Assembly (NCBI GenBank): GCA_035279385.1
Contig: DATEHZ010000096.1
Span: forward strand, 1 to 18,348
Direction: 5' to 3'
Source of the DNA: DATGJX01 sp035279385
GTDB taxonomy: Bacteria; Vulcanimicrobiota; Vulcanimicrobiia; Vulcanimicrobiales; Vulcanimicrobiaceae
DNA: 18,348 bases
Part shown: positions 15,401 through 18,348 of the stretch, one piece after another
Position numbering within the stretch: position 1 is the stretch's first letter
Layout: each line of letters starts with the position of its first letter
Translations under genes and position numbers: made by a program
The notes under the pieces: generated by a model
Database searches by the model: none
What the model was told of the DNA's origin: nothing
The model's input: the letters and a program-made list of their open reading frames with translations, nothing else

Positions 15401-16736
15401 CCGCGGCCAGCATGGTAGCCGCGACTTGGGTCATTGTCACGTACCCGTCGGTGGTTGCCGGAACGTAGAGGGAATACTGCGCACCCGGTGCGATGCCGAG
15501 CAGATCCGTGTAACCGGCCCCCGTTTCGCCCGGGCGCTGCAGATCGTGCGGAAGGGGAGCCATCATCGAGAAATCGAGCCCGACTTCGCCGAGACTTGGG
15601 TCCGCTCCGCAGGCGTTAGCCGTGCCGCTTGCGTTCCCGCTTGCGTCGACGACGTAGGTCGGAATGAGCGGCATCGACGGCCAATCGATATAGTGCTGAC
15701 CGTTAATCGTGTGAACGGTCGGCCCAAACAACTCCGCGTAAATTTGGCACGGGTCGCCGGCGCTCGTCGCATCATTCACGTCGCCAATCGAGATGTTCGC
15801 GATGCGTTCGCCTTGCCCCGGGAGTTGATTGAAGTTCTGTTCGATGAGGTCGAACCCGCTCACGTCATTGAGCGACGATGCGTCGAGCATGCTCTGCGCG
15901 CCTGCGGAGATTGCATAGTTCGTCGGGATGGTGTGTGGAGCGAAACCCTGCGTGGAGCGAGTTACCGCGCTCCGCGTTGCGCGAACGGCGGCACGCGCGC
16001 GACTTGCGGCCATAAGACCGGGCGCGAGCTCCCGCGGCGTTACGTTCATCGTCGAGACGTAGAAATTCGGCGACACGTACGCGATACCGGAGGTCTTGCG
16101 CAGCTGTTCCAGGGCTTTCGGCAGCGGCGCACCGGTGAAATGCATCACGAATGCATTCGCCAGGTCGAGCGCCGGCACGTGAAGCGCGCCTCCGGTCGAC
16201 TGGCGCATACGCGAGATCGTTCCCCGGTCGACCTTCGACGCAATGCGCGTGAGCGAATCGGCACCGATCTTTGCAAACACTTTGTTTGCAGCGTAGTTGT
16301 TGGAAAGCGATTGAATTTGGCCGAGTCTGACCGCCTGAGGAGAAACCTTGGTGACGTTAGCCGCCGGTGCGCCGCCGGGGGAGAACACAACGATGAGCTC
16401 GTTCGGAGCGTATGGGCGCGACGGGCGCGGGGAGAGTACGAGCGGTTTTAGCATCTCGCCCTGCGATGTCGCGAGGTCGTTCGAGTTGCTCTCGATTGTG
16501 TCGAGCGGCACGAGCGCGCGGCGCCTGACCTTGCCTTTCGTATCGGTGAGCGTTTCGATCCCGTTTGCGTAGACCGTCACGATTCCAGCGTGGGTGGCGA
16601 GGCGCTTGACGATCGCCGGTTTCGCAGTGGTCGGCGGGAGTTGGCGGAACCACTGGAAGCGCGGAGCTGCCGGCACTGCGGAGGCCGTCGCCAGCAATGC
16701 CGCGAGCGTACCTGCGAGCATGCGAGAGATATTCAC
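12420..16736 (-). CDS. Giant exported sedolisin/subtilisin-like (clan SB) serine peptidase, paralogue 2
   Basis: 1438 residues from the GTG at 16736, which has GAGGA eight bases upstream and opens directly at the signal peptide (MNISRMLAGTLAALLATASA). An in-frame ATG at 16754 would add six residues and lacks a ribosome site. The domain order is the same as in paralogue 1: prodomain with NELIVVFSPGG, protease domain, long beta-rich tail with a propeller-like end. Proposed catalytic residues are Glu384-x3-Asp388 in GEVGLDFSMMAP, Asp502 in SANDG, and Ser635 in SGGTSASAPE. Cys330 and Cys376 have exactly the same spacing (46) as Cys328 and Cys374 of paralogue 1. PSMPLIP and APLP.D.QRPGE.G.G.TDLLG are shared. 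It lies 28 bp after the propeller gene on the same strand, so probably one operon. The protein ends in Tyr. Function in secreted proteolysis is inferred. Confidence 0.85.
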   Translation of the reverse strand: MNISRMLAGTLAALLATASAVPAAPRFQWFRQLPPTTAKPAIVKRLATHAGIVTVYANGIETLTDTKGKVRRRALVPLDTIESNSNDLATSQGEMLKPLVLSPRPSRPYAPNELIVVFSPGGAPAANVTKVSPQAVRLGQIQSLSNNYAANKVFAKIGADSLTRIASKVDRGTISRMRQSTGGALHVPALDLANAFVMHFTGAPLPKALEQLRKTSGIAYVSPNFYVSTMNVTPRELAPGLMAASRARAAVRATRSAVTRSTQGFAPHTIPTNYAISAGAQSMLDASSLNDVSGFDLIEQNFNQLPGQGERIANISIGDVNDATSAGDPCQIYAELFGPTVHTINGQHYIDWPSMPLIPTYVVDASGNASGTANACGADPSLGEVGLDFSMMAPLPHDLQRPGETGAGYTDLLGIAPGAQYSLYVPATTDGYVTMTQVAATMLAAATAPAGQRPDVITASLGFGFDAYGFPGRYLEDDPLIGSAISSIVNGQGIVVCVSANDGTRTYTPTAIGPSGGSAATNVIPNTATPTNVNDVMLSTIPSQDYDYGSIDVGGTTLNDTLAASPTDSANASVKSQLAWPEVRWTGFGDFSSGFGSRVNVSAPSDNVLAISHTFDGTSAYDYDHVDVGLSGGTSASAPEAAAAAAIMLQVGKLTGHPFASPLAVRQFLIQTGRPVPNVPQADEPINVGPQIDIGNAVSSLIAQNGKHIAMAVPRVSLTQRRSLNQNGTAFVTDTTPWQIDLQGRDGDDRAQFAPITISPDWEGLPADTKFALTLANKPSVVLATTPFARLLPADVLQAAGLPLVASGQRTVQLQYTASAGLRAVSTSFSLVFGAADATIDGGAPPHVAPVTTGTTMSVSYDISRSRNVQNPQLVITEPGRVLPSTSIRSLFHFSYTVPLTQLQGTVQVPVSALQGAGVYGVGVQYGATPLYGGGSRPKYTEFAYTRVEAGSPTKANPVTLSTDGVNYNHFSYVDAGGRYTVKWDVSNVSGANGALIEIGPSAPSLWGSYNTVNNPNGSIQDNNGYDSPSVYTQAVSGATGTIALPASSTLTPTLYNQVRVIPMNGSTPAGEASDTSMIGLNGFMPPDGNPIAAFTAGNGGTGEVTTLVTSGGTVWANGVFPFDTKTGVMGPDAGESFLPYGLDFPYGTVSASNYQVFEQYSLPSLVSSQIQSAGFPKIGVLQPASTPAFNFWTSLPNGEQVYGVAYARQTDTSLIALYNSSTGAYTLTTMQLPNTAFGTQYTATTAFTSSTVPAFGTSPLSFDPQLNLGIVEGGSAAYLDSCSSASSTHTISTVSMTSGAIQQYPGAGHGLDTTSYDSVHHVLASADLCGNLTFYDMVAHTSRTIALPIGYWPDMLSVDAKNGLVLVGDALDPDFLTNNDVQSAIFVYDEQGNLQKTLHNMNFRGGLGFPYYLELDENTRELLVPDYTATQIEAVNY

Positions 16737-16764
16737 GTAGTTATTCCTCAACATTGTCGTGATG

Positions 16765-18348
16765 TTAGTAGTGCGCGAAAGCCGCGGCGGTGAACGTGAT
16801 GCCGTTGGGTGGTGCGATTAACGCGGCTTCGGGCGGCCGCAGACTCGGTGGGTAGCCCCCATCGCATGGCGACTGCGCGCAGGAGAATCCGCGCAGCTGT
16901 CCGCTATCGACGATGTAAAACTCGTTCGTTGCGATGTTGTACGCGCTCGTCGTGGGGCCGGTGACGCGGGGCGTCCAAATTTCACCAGCGAAATAGAGCG
17001 CCGCGTAGAAGAACAGCGGAGCGTTTGGCGTTATCGGCCAATAAAGTGCGGTTTCGGGACCGTTTGACGCGTCGGTCCCGCTTACCCAGAAGCGATCGCT
17101 AAGCGACGCGTTTCCGTCAGCGGCGCCCACGCCGGCCGGCGAGAATGGTAAGTTGTTTCCGTCGACGAGCGAGGATGAATTCGCGGTCAGTGCTGCGCCC
17201 GCGGTGGTGAACACGTCGAGATATCCCGGATTTCCCGCATCGACGACCGCAATCAACGAATCGGTTGCGCCGTCTGCGATACCGACGGGTAGGCCGTGCA
17301 GCCCCGTGAAACCGGGGTTTGCGACGGGGGCGCCGCTCTTGTCGAATACGAGCACGGCACCCGTTCCGGCCTTCGACGTCACCAACACGTGGTTCGCCGA
17401 AGCTGAATAGGCGATTCCGGTCGGCTGCGGCACGGACGGAGGTGTCCAACCCGTTGCAGCGTTGCCGTTCATGTCGTAGGCGAGAATACTCGATGCACCC
17501 GAATCTGCGACGTAAAGTCGTTGATTGACGTTATCGAACGCTATACCGATCGGTGTTTGCAGCCCCGGGAACGATCCGGACAGCGTGTATTGCTTTCCGG
17601 TGGTGTCGAACGCAAAAACGTGCGCGCTCGTACCGGTTCCGCCGGTCGCATAGAGTAAGCCCAGTTGCATGAGTGTGTACGTCGCGGAGAACGTCCGCGT
17701 TGCGCTCGGAGCCGAAAACGTCATACGAGCCGCGACACCGGCAGGCATCGGCCCAACGGCTTGAATCGTGAAGCTCGTGCTGGAACCCGCTACCGGTGCA
17801 AGCGAAAAGGCGGACGAATCGCTCTGTGCGGTTATTGTGGGCGCGCCGGAGAGAATCACGTTGCCGTCGGCGTCGAGCGGCGCGACCGTGAACGTGATGG
17901 GGCTCGTTCCGACGATCGCGTAGATCGGTAGACCGCCGGCAAAGCCGCTGGTTTTGACCAGGCGCGTATCGTTCGATGAAATCGCGAGACCCGCCAAATA
18001 CCCGTCGAGCGTCGCTTTAACGACGTTTGCGGTGCCGGCGGCGATCGTCTGCGTCACCATGCCGCCGCCGAGATTCGTGCCTTGCGCATTGGCTTGGTCG
18101 AAAACCGTAAACGTGAACGTGTCGTTCCCGATCGGTGCGTCGATGCCGACGGTGCTGGTCGAAGTGCCGGTGTTGTTGACGATGGTCGTTACGCGCTGTG
18201 AAAGATCCGTCGATCCCGCCGGCGCGGTGTCGACGCGGATGCTCTGCGCGCTCGGTGAGATGAAGAGGGGTTTTCGTACGGCCGGCGCTTTCGTTGCGCT
18301 GCTCCACTTAATCGTGAACTGAGCAGTCGCCCGCGGCGTCTTTGCCTG
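16765..18348 (-). CDS. Exported-type NHL/beta-propeller protein, N-terminus outside window
   Basis: The frame is open from the right window edge to TAA at 16765-16767 (527 codons visible), so the first ATG in frame (18060) is internal. The visible part begins with beta-sandwich-like sequence holding KAPAVRKPLFISPSAQSI and DTFTFTVFDQANAQG, a layout I associate with secreted Eremiobacterota proteins. The second half has NHL-like blades: TPIGIAFDNVNQRLYVADSG, QPTGIAYSASANHVLVTS, LPVGIADGATDSLIAVVDAG, then FYIVDSGQLRGFSC near the end. Such propellers bind ligands or partner proteins; no enzyme motif is seen. It has no visible signal peptide only because its start is missing. It ends in AHY just upstream of protease paralogue 2, so the two are probably co-transcribed. 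Low-complexity Ala/Gly/Ser/Thr composition is like the other secreted proteins here. Confidence 0.8.
   Translation of the reverse strand, partial: QAKTPRATAQFTIKWSSATKAPAVRKPLFISPSAQSIRVDTAPAGSTDLSQRVTTIVNNTGTSTSTVGIDAPIGNDTFTFTVFDQANAQGTNLGGGMVTQTIAAGTANVVKATLDGYLAGLAISSNDTRLVKTSGFAGGLPIYAIVGTSPITFTVAPLDADGNVILSGAPTITAQSDSSAFSLAPVAGSSTSFTIQAVGPMPAGVAARMTFSAPSATRTFSATYTLMQLGLLYATGGTGTSAHVFAFDTTGKQYTLSGSFPGLQTPIGIAFDNVNQRLYVADSGASSILAYDMNGNAATGWTPPSVPQPTGIAYSASANHVLVTSKAGTGAVLVFDKSGAPVANPGFTGLHGLPVGIADGATDSLIAVVDAGNPGYLDVFTTAGAALTANSSSLVDGNNLPFSPAGVGAADGNASLSDRFWVSGTDASNGPETALYWPITPNAPLFFYAALYFAGEIWTPRVTGPTTSAYNIATNEFYIVDSGQLRGFSCAQSPCDGGYPPSLRPPEAALIAPPNGITFTAAAFAHY

Noticed and set aside
15426..16451. 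Long plus-strand open frame (341 codons) opposite protease 2
   Set aside because: Antisense shadow, Arg-rich with no recognisable motif, while the opposite strand encodes a conserved protease domain.

Overview
The window is GC-rich and densely coded. It is accessory or secretome-type chromosome from an uncultured-type bacterium. My best guess for the host is candidate phylum Eremiobacterota (WPS-2). That rests on the codon style, the Gly/Pro/Ser-rich lipoprotein, and the 'KPLFISPSAQSI'-like segment in the truncated propeller protein at the right edge, which I associate with secreted proteins of that group. This is recollection and inference, not a search result. I see no rRNA, tRNA, CRISPR array, insertion sequence or phage gene.

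Left part (1-3917). The window opens inside the C-terminal part of a YcaQ/AlkZ-type DNA glycosylase (+). Its stop codon overlaps the stop of an unlisted 38-codon gene on the minus strand (632-748). This mini-gene has a good Shine-Dalgarno, a near-consensus sigma70 promoter (TTGACC-N17-TATACT) and two matched dyads ACTA-N6-TAGT that bracket the promoter with centres 42 bp apart. Next, also on the minus strand, come a cupredoxin-fold lipoprotein and an exported alpha/beta-hydrolase of the tripeptidyl-aminopeptidase type. Divergent from the hydrolase is an isocitrate lyase/PEP mutase superfamily enzyme (+).

Right part (4034-18348). This looks like one functional block. A 1416-residue exported sedolisin/subtilisin-like protein (+) is followed by three regulators in a row (+): an HTH-TPR protein, an OmpR-type regulator with a degenerate receiver, and a second HTH-TPR protein homologous to the first. 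Convergent with these, and ending only 9 bp from the last regulator, is a second full-length paralogue of the protease (about 1440 residues, -). It lies just downstream of a truncated exported NHL/beta-propeller protein (-) that runs off the right edge. The two protease paralogues therefore enclose the three regulators. A simple reading is a duplicated secreted-protease module under control of TPR-sensor regulators, but the regulatory link is inferred from position only.

The two most interesting items are (i) the tightly controlled 38-aa peptide gene, which resembles a peptide precursor or regulated microprotein and which I cannot assign to a family, and (ii) the pair of giant proteases. Those keep a Glu-x3-Asp ... 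Asp ... Ser sedolisin-like signature, lack the subtilisin His-Gly-Thr motif, and carry a conserved two-cysteine insert before the Glu.
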